Shown piece by piece: positions 1-12,625 of a DNA stretch of 64,000 nt (position 1 is the stretch's first letter; every line of letters begins with the position of its first letter). The notes beneath the pieces are model-generated. The model was not told where the DNA came from. It worked only from the letters and a program-made list of their open reading frames with translations, and ran no database searches. The DNA is from Mastigamoeba balamuthi (lineage: Eukaryota > Evosea > Mastigamoebida > Mastigamoebidae), in the NCBI GenBank assembly GCA_902651635.1, contig CACRSC010001918.1, positions 160,650 to 224,649 of the forward strand. The letters are read 5' to 3'. Made by a program: the position numbers and the translations under genes.

Positions 1-46
1 CCACATGACCGCCACAACATAACATCAGTGCCACATCGCGGGAGAG

Positions 47-820
47 ATGCAGGCCATCAAGTGCGTGGCGGTGGGCGACGGGGCGGTGGGCAAGACGTGC
101 GCGCTGGTCAGCTTCACGAGCAACGCGTTCCCGGGGGACTACGTGCCGACGGTCTTTGACAACTACAGCGCCCTCGTCAGCGTCGACGGCCGCGCCGTCA
201 ACCTCGCGCTCTGGGACACGGCCGGCCAGGAGGACTACGACCGCCTGCGCCCGCTCTCGTACCCCATGACCGACGTCTTCCTCGTCTGCTTCAGCGTCGC
301 CTCCCCGCCCTCGCTCGACAACGTCGCCTCCAAGTGGTGGCCCGAGGTACCCACAAATATCTCCCGACTCTTTTATCCCATTGCGGCAACACCATACATC
401 CTTGGCCCTATGCGGTATAAATCCAGGCATATCAATTGCATCTTATCCCGATGCGGTTAAGCAAAGCACAAAGGCGGAATCACTTACCCTCTCTGGCCAC
501 AACAGATCAGCCACTTCTGCCCGGGCGTGCCGGTGGTGCTCTGCGGGCTCAAGTCGGACCTGCGCGACGACAAGGAGGCCGTGGCCGCGGTGCAGCGGCG
601 GTGGCGGCGGGGCCCCGTGACGCGGGAGGAGGGGCTGGCGGCGGCCAAGGCCATCGGGGCGCGCAGCTACGCCGAGGCGAGCGCCCTGACGCAGCGGGGG
701 CTCCCGCAGCTCTTCGACGAGGTCGTGCGGGCCGTCGAGCCCCAGGAGGGCCGCGGGGGCAAGAAGAAGGCCAAGGCCAAGGGCAGGGGCGGCAGGAGGG
801 CCCAGTGCGCCCTGATGTGA
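47..820 (+). CDS. Rac/Rho-family small GTPase (2 exons)
   Basis: Exons 47-346 and 506-820 join in frame across a 159-nt GT-AG intron to give 204 residues. The P-loop GDGAVGKT, switch I ([11 protein letters not shown]), [17 protein letters not shown] and the nucleotide-base motif LKSDLRDD are all present, and a Rho-typical insert region follows. The C terminus is a lysine/arginine-rich stretch ending in CALM, a CAAX prenylation box that should anchor it to membrane. The SALTQRG segment is characteristic of Rac. The protein would switch actin and membrane-protrusion pathways. The Dock180-like protein at the other end of the window is the kind of exchange factor that loads Rac. The ATG is the first in frame and lies 46 bases from the window edge, so its promoter is mostly cut off. 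The subfamily assignment (Rac rather than Cdc42) is likely but not certain. Confidence 0.93.
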
Positions 821-1977
821 CGCGACGCTTGTCGGCGTGTCGCGTCGCGTCGCTCGGGAGGGCTCATACTGGCCGCCCTCGTATCGCGCGGATTCCAACG
901 AATGTGCACAGGATTTTTGTCGTTTCCAAATACCGGGTGGTGAACAGGAGGAACCTTGTCAAAGGTGTGTGGAAAGGACCATCCATCTATGGATGCCAGA
1001 CGTCTGGTGGCGTGCACCCCCTTACACTGCTTGCAGCATGCTGCGGCCATGACAGCCACAGTGCGCCACGATGCCATCGTATAGAAGGTGGTCGAGTGCA
1101 CCTTTAGGCACTGTGGCAGTGCCGCCACGAGCCGTGGCCACCAGATATATCTCTCCTGCTGGTGTGGCCCGCGCAGAGCAGCAATCTGTGCGCACTCTGC
1201 ACCTCCACTGCTGCCACCCGCATGCCCTGGCCTTCCCACTGCACCCTGCATGCCCTTGGACATAAGGTTTGGTCCCTCAGCCCTCACCTCTCACTGGTGT
1301 TGTGCCTAAGCCCCCTCCCCCCTCCCACACTGCCAACACAGCTATGCCACACAGGCAACTGTCACACTTCTGGGCATGCCGGAGGGTGCAGACACATATC
1401 CCCCAATCACAGCATATTGTCAGGCATCGTCAGGTCCGCCATTCTCTTCCTCTCTCCTGTCGCCTACCCTCTTACCTGTGCCACCCACACAGAGTGCAGA
1501 CCTGGCACACTCCCAAGTGGAAGTAGACATGGAAGTAGCATCAGACACGACACTGGGCACTTCCCTGCATGATTGCAAAGAAATGCCCTCAGAAAAAGCA
1601 GAGGCATTGCCCGTTCTCCCTTCCCTGTTCTCTCACTCACACCACGAGGTGAACAACTGCACTAACCCGTTTCTGTCTGTTCCACTCATATGGAGACCTT
1701 GTACAACTTACGTTTAGTGAGGTCTCGATAGTGAATAAGTTCCTGGAACCATTCTGTGAACGCACAGGCCTGGGCCGTGGAAGAAATATCCTCCTTTTGA
1801 CTTGAAATATATCCTCTCATACAACAGAGAGTTGTATTCCCAGCTGAGTAGGCAACGGGATTTTTTTTCCCACAACTATGAATTCTTCATTCTGACATTG
1901 AGACTGCATGACATGCTAATGCTGACCAAGTCCATGATTCTATTGTGAAGGCAACTTGTAAACAGACTGAGCTTAGG
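821..1977. other. Intergenic tract with fragments of the neighbouring repeat
   Basis: I see no convincing gene. Short stretches near 955-1000 and 1820-1975 are recognisable direct copies of 7515-7560 and 7800-7960 inside the fossil element to the right. This flank is therefore partly made of older element debris. Open frames over 1160-1717 are proline/serine-rich and look like chance frames. Confidence 0.5.
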
Positions 1978-2385
1978 ACCGGGTGTAGTGCAGGCTGTGT
2001 AGCAGCATGTTGCAGAAGTCTATGTGATTCAGTGACAGATAGTTTTTGAGTTTACATCATTTGTGTGCTGTGCTAGCTGGACAGACAGGTGAGCAGCAAT
2101 GCAGAGGGAAGCAGGTTCTCAGAAATCTGCAGCAGATGAGCCTTGTACACAGATGACATCCAGGCAACATCAGAGAGATGTTGCCTGGGAGCACAAGGCA
2201 TACTGCTACAGTGCATGTGACAGGTACTATATGTTGCAGTATCACCTGCAAAGGGCTGGGCACATGAGCAGTCACCATCACCCTGAGAAATGGAACACAA
2301 CATCAGGCAGATGGTCTGCTCTGATCATTGCAGACAGGGCAGCTGCTTGGAGCCAGGCAAAGTCACAGAGAACAGCAAGGTGGAA
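1978..2385 (+). repeat. Left terminal inverted repeat of the Polinton-like fossil
   Basis: This stretch matches the reverse complement of 11950-12345 nearly throughout, including blocks around GTGTAGCAGCATGT, TTTACATCATTTG, GAGCAGCAATGCAGAGGG and CCTGAGAAATGGAACACAA. Scattered substitutions separate the two copies. Confidence 0.85.
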
Positions 2386-5022
2386 GAGGGAGAGAACGGC
2401 TTGTTACTACAGAAGGAGAAGATTAGTCTCACCAGGCATGTGTACTATTGAAGCTGAAGTATGATTGTGTGATAGCACCCCAGACCAGTATGCAGACACT
2501 GAGAGAGTACCAGGAGAGAAGAGCAGAGCTGCAGAAGGTAGAGAGCAGCATAGAGGAGAGATGCAAGAAGGCCCTAGAACATCCAGGGTCTGAAGACTAC
2601 CTGGGGCCAGTGCTGAAAAAAGTACAGTAGCCTCTGGTCATATCCAACTGTACATGTACATTTGCTTTATGAATAAACATATATGAAATCAAAGATCTAG
2701 AGAAAAGAAAAAGCTTTAGAGGGAAAAAAAGGCATTAGATAGGAGTTTATTAAATTTATTTGATAAACCCCTGTTTCCTGAATAATATTGCTCACAACCG
2801 AGTGATCCTGCAAACACATCTTAAGTAGGTGGTTCAATTCCTGAAGGCATGAAATGCAATGTAGTTATTACTATATTCTTAGATATATTCCAGTTCCTAA
2901 CAACCAGTCACGTATTCAAATAACAGTCTTGATCAAGTACACTGAAAATGTTCATATCTAGATTTTATCAAATGTTGGCTAATAAATCCGGTTTTGGCAT
3001 AGCATAAAGATGTGAATAAATGGAATGTAAATTGGTTTTTGCATTGCATAACAACAAAGATGAGCTTCCGAGTGTTAAATATCAATTCCATTGGATTATG
3101 GTTAAGTAATGTCTGTGAGCATGCCGTGAAGTATAAAACATTGTTTAGATGAGATAGTGATTGATAGTGTAAGTGCAAAGTGTTTACTTGGTTCTTTGGG
3201 GACAGTAGTTCAAATAGTCTGGGGCGGGGTAGCACAGCTCCCCACACCACATTCACACAGAGACAAATAAACCAATTCAGATTTATACAATTGAGTTATC
3301 TATTTGTCGAGTTCCTGAAATATGATGAAGATATTTGGCGAATATCTGAGAGGTCGAATTTCTGAGCATGAGAACTGTCCTCCGTGTGTGAAAGGGAGGA
3401 TTTACGGATGGGCAGCTAAGAGAATCAGAATGACTGCAGCAGTGATAGTGATAATGGCAAGCATATTATCAGAGGTACTCAGTTCCACATTCTTAGCTGT
3501 GGATTTCCCCTGAGGGTCTGATCTCTTGGGGGGTCTGAAGGTTCTCTGTATGATGACAAAGTGTAGAGTGTGCTTGACATCGTACTCTGGGCCATGGAGA
3601 GTAGTGTGTTGGACCAGGAGTGCACAGGGACGGTCCCAGGGGTCGACCTCTGAGCTGCATATCTTGAATGGATCCCTGGTGCGCTGTGGAATGTGCAGTG
3701 TGCCTTTGTAGAAAGATGCATTGGACAATTGTGTTTGTGTTTTGCCCTCTGTGGCTTGTCGACCTTAATGACCTTCTCAGACGTGCATTTATCATCACCA
3801 TGGGGCTGCCCACCAAGGATGATGATGTGTGCCATGCCCTCATTGACACCCTGAGCTCTCTGCAGGGTCTTTTCCTGTGCGGACTTTGGTTCCTTTTCAC
3901 TGGGACTCACTGCAGACGGATTCAGTTCCACAATCGTGCACACCAACAACATGCACTTGCCCTTCATGATGTTTCGCATCCCGGACAAGCTCACCAACAA
4001 TCCTCAGTATGCCCTGCATTGCTTTTATTATGGGTATCCAGATCGGGCTTAATCCAGGCTTCATCTGCACTTTTCACAGGGGGCCTGCTCCCGGTCCTGG
4101 GGGCAACCTGAATCTGGGAAATGTGCCCCACATCATTGCCATGATGAAGCAGGATGCTGACACCATGGTCACGCAGGCCACGGTCAGCAGGGGTCACAGA
4201 GCATGACGAAGGATCTGGAGTCATTCTGGAAAACCAGAAGATGATGAATGAGATCATGGAGGCCCACGTTGCCTATGTACCACCTCCTCCCTCAGACATC
4301 AATGGCATTTACCACACACTGTGCAGGTCCCTGCACAATGACCACATTGTGTACCAGATGAACACGGACTTCTTCACGAGCAGACCATATACGGCAGCCA
4401 TGATGATTGAGCACCTGCACATTGACTGCACAGTCCAGGTGGTAAACTCACTCAAGCCCCTGACTCACGACACAATTCCTGAACAGCATTTCAACGTGAA
4501 CACATGATGACTGAGACAGTGGAACTCGAGGTACCCAGCCTGGGAACTGTGAATGCCAAGTTCAGGGCCACGTACCCTAAGAGTGGGAACAACACCGCAG
4601 ACAGCTCTGATCGACCTGAGGACGTGTGCATGTCCTTCATGGTGCCCTCTGTGTGCCATTGGGACCTGGGGACACAGGACAAATATGATGCAGTGATCCA
4701 GTTCATGGAGAGCAGCCATGCACCAGCCAACCTCCTTCAGTGAAGACTGGAACGGTATGCAGTGGGGCTGATTGGGAGGGCGTGGTCTGCCCAGAACAGC
4801 TCCAAACATCAGTAAGGATGGTGAGCAACTGGAACGGTTTGAGGTCGTTATTCCATATGCCTTGAAGGAGAGGACCTGGCCAATAAGGTCATAGTTATTC
4901 CTGTCAGATGCAGGGCTGGTGGGTGGTGGAGACTTGGACTCCATGTGTATGCACCACCAGTGAAGAGGAATGCCATTCTTAAAGACTGAGGCATGTGACA
5001 AAAATTGTGTTTGTGTTCTGCC

Positions 5023-6815
5023 GTGATTTTAATATCCCCCTTTAATATCCCCCCCATATCAGTTTCTATTGTCATGTGTACAGACCACTGTGGATGACCC
5101 TGGTAGATTTCCAGACTGCACAACAGTGTAGCCGAGCTCAGGGCCTCTCATGTTAAGCATAAAATAGCAGCAATAGTGCTCACTCGTGAGGACTGGGAGG
5201 AGTTAGACAATGATGACCTGATTTTCTCACAGAGTTGAAGACTGGACACTCGGGTTGTGCTCAGACATATCACATTCCCTATCATGCATCACAACTGCAG
5301 ATCTTTGTCCTTATCACGTGCATACTAATGTATGAGTCTCTCATGGTGGCAAATAGGTTTTCTGTGCAAACGCCTCTTCTGAACCCTCCTTGATGGAAAC
5401 CAAACATAGTACATTCTCAGTGTGACCCGTACACTGTCATTAAATTCTGGAAAATCTGGATCTACCTGAAATTCCACTGCAACAGATCTCTGGAGGATGA
5501 TGGCACAACTCGCCTTACTGCTGAGTTCAAGAAACTGAAGAACAATCTCCACGAAATGTGGTTCGAACAGTGTGATGATTATCTACAGAATTAAGGAAGT
5601 TATGAAGTTTCAGTACTGAAAAGAGCTTCACACTTACTGCTACAAACCCTCATGCACATATAAGGACTCAATAGTACTTTTTATGCACAGAAACAGAATG
5701 GGCAGAGACATCTCTCAGTGGTAAACTGGAGAGCTTCATTCTCTATAGGAATTAGTGTTTGCATGGATGAGAAATCGAAGAAGTACTAAGGGAATAGCCC
5801 AGCCATTCGTCAGATAAGAGAGAAGCCAGACCACATTGGGCAATAGATAACTGAGGTATATCAAAAATGAGTGTGTTTGATGAGTGTTTCTGCTAAATTC
5901 GGGTGAGGAAATTGTTCATCTCGAGGCTTTTCCCGCTGTGTTGCATGCACAGAGAAAGAAGAGCATGATCATGTTTCTGATATCACAGAGTGGGCCTCTT
6001 CTAAAAAGATAACTGATATTAAGCCATCGAAGTTCCCAGTTCTACTAGCTGACTTCAATTATCAAGACCACAGAAGGAGGGAAATTCTCTATGAGAACTA
6101 TTATCTCATATCTAAAAATGAAAATCCCCCAAGCTGGACCACTGAGCGAACCCCTTCAGGATAAGTGTATAGTTCTATTCCAATATTTTCCTTACATCCT
6201 CAGGTCGAAATCAGGAGTAGTGGGCTGCTCTGTGGAATGAGAAGACAGGAGAGATAATGATATATAAACTCATATGAAAGACATGGTAATCGAGCTCAAC
6301 CAGTATTCTCAGAAGGACATAGACTATTCGACACTGTTCCCTGATATCATTTCTCAGCGTTTCCAGTGAGGGTTCCAATAAAACCTCATTTGGAAGATCG
6401 AATTTCACTTCCACTCAAAGGGGCAGAATTTGTTTCGTTTTACACAAAAATATCTAGGAAAAATGAAACGCTGCAAAAACAATACAGAAAACTGTAATCT
6501 TGTTTTGCATAGTCAACGGATTATCTAGTAGGTGATTAGGAGGATTCATGGTATCAATGGCTTTGTTACTAGAGGGGTTCGTGGCACGTGAACTCTCTGC
6601 CAATAGAGGGGGAATATATTTCGAGAGAGGAGTGAGACAGAATAACAGAATTCAGAATAGTTAGATTCCAGCTCTGCCGTTCCCATGTAGATTATTTTGG
6701 ACAAGGGTAATAGTGAGAACAGAAGTTACAGGTTGGATTTCATGTATCTCTGCTCACCAGAACCTCTGTCTTGGTTTTTGGAGGGGGGGGTATTAAAGGG
6801 GGGTATTTAAATCAC
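5023..6815. mobile_element. DNA transposon with inverted ends, copy A (nested)
   Basis: The left end GTGATTTTAATATCCCCC and its repeat of TTTAATATCCCC match the reverse complement of the right end (TATTAAAGGGGGG then TATTTAAATCAC), giving inverted ends of about 35 bp. Internal sequence matches 17719-19110 in the same orientation. Copy A has extra sequence around 5580-6000. A plus-strand patch (about 5400-5590) keeps the same reading in both copies (WKIWIYL, then EFKKLKNNLH), hinting at a lost protein. No transposase superfamily is recognisable, so it is probably non-autonomous. It sits inside the Polinton-like fossil, so it inserted later. I see no clear target-site duplication. Confidence 0.72.
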
Positions 6816-9289
6816 CGTGTTGGTGTTCAACTAAATGACAGATCAATCAGCCAAATCGAACGTGGCATCCTCAGCAATTGACTCTATTCTGAGAAAACGG
6901 CGAATTTGAATATTCTCTCCGATCAGAAGAAAGTTATTTTCCAGATCTGTAAGGGGAAAAGAAATAAGGCCACACTCCACGAAGACGACCAGACCTGGAC
7001 GGCAGTTCACAGTAAATACAAGTTCTCTACCACTATGACCTTGTGCTACTGTGCTGATCTCACATCCAGCCCTGGTCTGCCGTGAGATTTCCACGTCACG
7101 AGATTTGCACCATAAGTAGCACACTTTTCGTTGGCGAGAGACGATGGAGCCAGAGTGCAGTGTTTGTCGCTTCTGTCCTGGGGAGTACATCCGGGCTGGG
7201 CCATTTCACGACCTTGGCCTTACCTGTGCTGTTTATGAGGCCCGTGTCCCGCGTTCCTGGCATGTATACCACTCCGATTATGACTTGGTTTGCCACCTAC
7301 CTCAAGCTGCAAAGGCACACCATAACCCCTTTATTGCTTGTTTTCTTGTATTTGCATAATCTAATTGCCAAATTGCATGCTTGTTCTTTGCAGGCAGAGC
7401 AGCAGGCCCAGGCTCAGTGTAACCCAGCAGCTGGAAAGGCCAATAGTGCATGCTTCTCGATTTTTGATATTGGAATTGTCTTGCTTCTTGTCAGTTTGGT
7501 CCGGGGTGGCTGCAGGGAGGTGTGTGGAAAGGACCATCATATCTGTGGATATCAGCTATACATTGTATCAGTTACTCCTGATGGTGTAGGTGCTCGGCTT
7601 CATCTTTGCTGTGAAGGACATACACAGACTCTGTACTCCAGTCAAGAGTGTAGAAATGGCTATCTGGAATGCACAGCTCTACTTGTTACCTCAAATATGA
7701 CTGTTGGTGGAGAAAAGAAGGCCCTCTGTGAGTTAGTCAGTGCTTGTCATCTGGGAATACTGAACCACTCAATGCAAGATGAGATTCTGTCAGATTACGC
7801 CCAGAGTTGTATTCCCAGCTGAGCAGGCCCAACAGGATTATCTTATCTCTGCTATAAATTCTAAGCTTCATTCTGACATTGAGACTGCACGGCATGCTAA
7901 TGCTGATCAAGTCCGTGCTGCTATTGTGGAGGCAACTCATAAACAGACTGAACTAAGGGCTGAGCTTGATGCTGTATAGTATTTCTGTAATTCTTGAGCG
8001 AGCCAAGACAGAGTTCAAGATTTCTTCTTGCAAGGGTCACCGCCAGGAAATCATTTACAGATATTGTTCACTGGGTTCATTCCATCCCACTGCTACCAGA
8101 AGAGAAGCTTGGAGTCACAGTTTGCATTGATGACCAGTGGAATCACTCACAGTGATGCTATAGTGGCTGTGATTATGCTGCTCCATACAATACCTCAACA
8201 TGTATGGTTGGGAATCGTATTGTCTGGCAGGAGCATGTTGATAAGGCGAAAATTGCAGCAGAGCAGTTACCTCCAACAACTAGTAAGAAGTCAGTATCAA
8301 CCTCCCTTGCTCTGAGTGTTATGGCTCGTTGGTTTCTCTGCATTCGTGCTATTATCTGTGATGGAATATTATCTTCTATATCATTGAGCTCATGCACATA
8401 AGTATGAAGAACGGATTGCACAGAGTAGACATGATAAAATGGCCCAGTTAAAACAAATAGTAAAGAGAAAAGCAATAACAGATGAAAAACCAAGTAATAG
8501 GCTTAATCAATTAAGTAACTTTAAGTAATTGAATTACTTTTATAAAATATCAGAATAGACAGATAAAAGATAAAGAAACAGAGAACAAAAAAGATAAATT
8601 AGAATAATCTGAGCTAGATGAGATAAGGTGAAAATAATGAGAAAAGAAGATAGATAACTAATATCATATCATTAGATAGCCTATACAATGAGAATCGAAT
8701 GACATAGAAATCGGATATGTCTACATATTTAACAATCTGATGAGTAAACAGTCACTCTGCTGAAAGAATGATCTCTTGAATAAGTATGGTAACCAGCTGC
8801 AGAAGAGCATTGAACTGGCATTAAAGAGTTGCATATATCAGTGATATCATACTGCTAAGAGGTGATCCATGTTTGTGTTCAGCTTTGCAAGTTGTACTAC
8901 ACGGTACTGACAAACACTAGTGCAGCATTCTGCAGGCAGAGACTGTAGAACTGGAAATGAGAGATGGTTTAGGAAGCCATATGTGTGGTCTAAGTGCACA
9001 GAAAGGACACACTGTGATGTCAGCATCTAGCACCACAGAAAGCAGAGTGAGAGCTTTGGTATCTGCCATCTGGTAGGAAACGAGTGCCAGGCCATGTGCA
9101 GAATGGGCAAATCAGCCTTAATAATTGTGTGCTGAACATGAGAAAGGGCTGCTGCAGTGACTGCCAGATTGAAGGTATTCGTCATCTCCTCACTATCCAT
9201 GGAGTTAGGTGTTTTGGCTTTATGCAGGGAAGGACACATCATCCAGAAGTTTGTCATGCATACAACGATCTGAGGGCATGAGCCAGAGA

Positions 9290-9720
9290 AGTTTGTTATG
9301 CACACTGACAATGGCTCTGGGTACAGGAAGTCATTTCATACAGAGCTGAAGAGGCTGGGCTGCTCAATCATGTATGGTACAGCATACCACTCATGGGTAC
9401 AGAGCACAGTCGAGAGGGTGAGACACACTCTGAAGAGCAAGGTGGCCATGACTCTGACAGCATGAGGCTCCAAGAACTGGCAAGCAACACTGAAGGAGGT
9501 CATCAAGGACTACAACAACACAGTGCACTCAGCCACGGGGTTCACACCACACTTTGTGCATAAGCTCACAGCACAGAAGGATGCCCCATGGAACCCCCGG
9601 GCATTCCAGCTCGTGCAAGCCATTCAGGAGCGTTTTGCAAAGCAGCAGTGGCATCTGAATGCCCAGTGGTATGACAGGAACGTTCTGCACCAGGGCAACC
9701 TCGTGTGCATGCTTTAAGAG
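9290..9720 (+). pseudogene. Integrase (rve-type) remnant of the Polinton-like fossil
   Basis: The plus strand encodes an HTDNGSG segment followed by a GCSIMYGTAYH-like stretch. This is the second catalytic aspartate region of retroviral-type integrases, including those of Polintons. The copy is a broken fossil. Confidence 0.6.
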
Positions 9721-11363
9721 GACGAGAAGCAGGCACAGGGCGATGGTATCATTTTCTGCAAGAGGTTTCTGCAGAACTGGTCCACCAACATGTATCTCAT
9801 GCTTCTCGTGTACGTGGGCAGGACCGTGACTGAGAGCACTCCGGGATGCATGATGTTCAACCTCAACCCCATCGCGCAGCAGGACCGCCTACAGCTGATG
9901 GAGCACGGGCCCATTTACTGGATCATGAAGCTTGAGAACCTGTGGGACAGAGGCAGCTGCCCGGTGATTGTGTATGGGACCACCTGCAGCATATCCCAGG
10001 AGACACTGTGCATGGAGAGCAGAAGGATCAGATAGACCTGTACTGGGCAAGCACACTGAAATGCAGGCCCGTCAGATGCCCCAAGGCAGTGCCAGCTCCA
10101 GCAGAGAGTGTGTCTGAGGAGGTGCACAGAGAGAGCCGTCCGCAGCCCATAACAGAGGCCGAGCACGACAGGGCCATTGAGGATGCAGGCGACATTGGCC
10201 TTGGTAAGTTTCTGCAGTCAGACAAGGTGGCATCCTGCTCGAGGACATGTGCTGGCAGATGGACCTGCCCACGGAGAACAACCCCGGGACAGCCAAGGAT
10301 ACCATTCTGCAGGAGGTGGTCACTGTGTATGGCCTCGTCAAGAAGCTCCATGTGGTGGTGGTGCTGCAGATGCCCAACTCACTGTGGGGCGTTCTGCATC
10401 ACATGGACCACTTTGTCATTTTCAGGGCGCAGAGGTCAGGGCACATCTCATTCTGGGACAGCATGCCCAAAATGGCAGAGTGGGAATCGAGAAGAGACGA
10501 GATCATGTGCACTACCTCGTCACCCACGGTCCACTGTGCTTCTTAATATCTTTTATTGCAGTCTCTTTACTGATACTGAGGTATACAGTGCCGAGCTTCT
10601 TTCGAAGGAGGACAAGGAGCTGATTAGCTCCTCCACAACCTTCTCGTACAGGGCTGAAATGGCGGCCCTTCTGAGTGCTGGAGAGAGTTCAACAGAGAGA
10701 TCCAGCAATTACCCCAAGTGAGTTCTTTTGATGTTCCCCCACTAACAATTCCCACCAACAGGGAAGAACAGGGACACAGACCCCCGTTCAATCTGCTGTG
10801 ACAGAACAGCATCTATCAAACGAATCAGCCAGGTGGACCTCAGGTGGCAAGGGACGCAGCACGGTAAGTTTATTTGTAACGTGATTAATTATCTAACATA
10901 ATGATCAGGCCATGGCCTGCTTTGCATGTGGCAAAGTACTGTGCCGCATGTGTGAGTGTGGTGAGCCTAACAATGCAGGCAGCATTGCTAGGCATAGACG
11001 AGTTATCTGTCCAGCAGCAACAGACATCATTGTTGTTGCTGAGACAGATTGGTTCACCAAGAGAAAGCCATACAGGAACACTCTGCGCCACATGATAGGG
11101 TTCAACAACCCTGCTCAGTGCCACACTCGTACAGTGTGCAGTGGACTCCCAGTGCACTGGAGGAGATCAGCCTCATCAGTGCCATGATAGGCACAACAAG
11201 TCCAGCATTCCCCCCTGGAAGAGTCAGCAGGTGGCGCCTTCCCCCTGGAATTGCCTCTGTTGTTGGAGAGCATCTCCAGCTGCGCACTTTCACCTCCTCT
11301 TCATCTGTAAAGAACAGGAAATAGGAAGCCAGTTTTACAAACATTTCCCCCTTTCTTTGTTCT

Positions 11364-11861
11364 TCATTTCTGGATGTGGCAATTGGGAACGATATAGAAA
11401 GCCCCACTCAGCAGTTCGGCACAGCTACCAGACTCAAAGGGAACAGCCTTCCAAGCAACTCGATGAATGCTAGAGAACCTCCACACAACTTGGGTTGAGC
11501 TCCTGTACATCATGGGAAACGGTTCTCCCAGACGAGTCCTTGCAGGCACCTTGAGCACCAGAACACTGACTGTCCCTTTCTGTCTGACTTCCGAGCCATG
11601 AACAGACTTTATCTCCCCAAATTCAAAGACATCCTTCATCAATGGCTCGTGATTCTCTGACCATTTCCTGTCTTCATACGGGAGGAGCCTAACAGCAATT
11701 GCTCCTTCCACAAGGGGCAGACTGTAGTACAGGCACTTGTACCACGTTGCCTTCTTGGGCTCTGAGACAATGGAGTTGGCTGCCATCAAGTGCTGCATGC
11801 TCTTTGTGCTTCTGCACTGCTGGACATCTGCTAGACTGTGCAGAGTACTGACCGTTTGCAT
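11364..11861 (-). CDS. Unknown 165-residue open frame inside the fossil element
   Basis: An uninterrupted minus-strand frame with ordinary amino-acid composition, for example KKATWYKCLYYSLPLVEGA and EFGEIKSVHGSEV. I recognise no family. It lies just inside the right inverted repeat and is probably a remnant or accessory frame of the element rather than a host gene. Confidence 0.35.
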   Translation of the reverse strand: MQTVSTLHSLADVQQCRSTKSMQHLMAANSIVSEPKKATWYKCLYYSLPLVEGAIAVRLLPYEDRKWSENHEPLMKDVFEFGEIKSVHGSEVRQKGTVSVLVLKVPARTRLGEPFPMMYRSSTQVVWRFSSIHRVAWKAVPFESGSCAELLSGAFYIVPNCHIQK

Positions 11862-11949
11862 ACAGGTTCCATGCTGCTCTTATAATAGTTAATACTGTGA
11901 TTTGAATTGAATAGTGTTCTCAATAAATACATGTGCTATTCACAACAAA

Positions 11950-12345
11950 CTGGCGTTTGTTCTCTGCTGCTTTGGCCTGGCTCCAGGTAGCTGCCCTGTC
12001 TGCAACGAACAGAGAAGACCATCTGCCTGATATTGTGTTCCATTTCTCAGGGTGATAGTGACTGCTCATGTGCCCAGCCCTCTGCAGGTGATACTGTGAC
12101 GTGTAGTACCTGTCACATGCACTGCAGCAGTATGCCTTGTGCCCCTAGGCGACATCTCTCTGATGTTGCCTGGATGCCATCTGTGCACAAGGCTCATCTG
12201 CTGTGGCTTCCTGAGAACCTGCTTCCCTCTGCATTGCTGCTCACCTGTCTGTTCAGCTAGCACAGCATGCAAATGATGTAAACTAAAAAAACTATCTGCA
12301 CATAGACTTCCACTACATGCTGCTACACAGCCTCTACTACACACT
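11950..12345 (-). repeat. Right terminal inverted repeat of the Polinton-like fossil
   Basis: Reverse-complement partner of 1978-2385. Its outer edge merges into the minisatellite at 12305-12625, whose unit resembles the outermost part of the repeat. Confidence 0.85.
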
Positions 12346-12625
12346 GTTGCAACTCAGCCTTTCACTACACACTGCTACGCATGGGTCTGCTATGCACAGC
12401 TACATCAATCCTCCCTACATGCCACTACATGTGGGTCTGCTATGTACTGCTACATACTTCCTCCACTACGTGCCACTACATGTGGGTTCACTACACACTG
12501 CTACACAGTTCCTCCACTACCACTACATGCACTACATGTGGGTTCACTATGCACTGCTACACGCATGCTCTGCTACATGCTGCTACACACCTTCTGCTAC
12601 ATGCTGCTACACATTTCTGCTTCAG
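12305..12625 (+). repeat. Degenerate minisatellite, unit like CTACATGCTGCTACACA
   Basis: About 16-20-bp units containing CTGCTACACA and CTACATG alternate with CACTACATGTGGGT blocks. One unit also occurs at the outer edge of both inverted repeats of the fossil element, so the array probably grew out of the element's end. Confidence 0.85.

Larger units (their letters stand above)
1978..12345. mobile_element. Polinton/Maverick-like fossil element, broken
   Basis: About 10.4 kb bounded by two inverted repeats of roughly 400 bp. Parts seen: a retroviral-type (rve) integrase region near 9290-9720 on the plus strand, recognisable by an HTDNGSG motif and the following helix region; several other plus-strand coding remnants (about 3760-4740, 7140-8400, 9780-10720) without a family I can name, some perhaps structural; and a cysteine-rich patch near 10910-11190. 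Long terminal inverted repeats plus a retroviral-type integrase are the Polinton hallmark, though the element is shorter than usual and I do not see a DNA polymerase B. It is clearly broken, with well over ten breaks, and carries an inserted DNA element (5023-6815). The divergence of its two ends suggests an old copy. Family is inference. Confidence 0.6.

Noticed and set aside
1160-1717. Proline/serine-rich open frames downstream of the Rac-like gene
   Set aside because: Several overlapping frames of similar length and no motif; most likely chance.
12305-12625. CRISPR-like array
   Set aside because: Units are degenerate tandem repeats without regular unique spacers, and the genome is eukaryotic.
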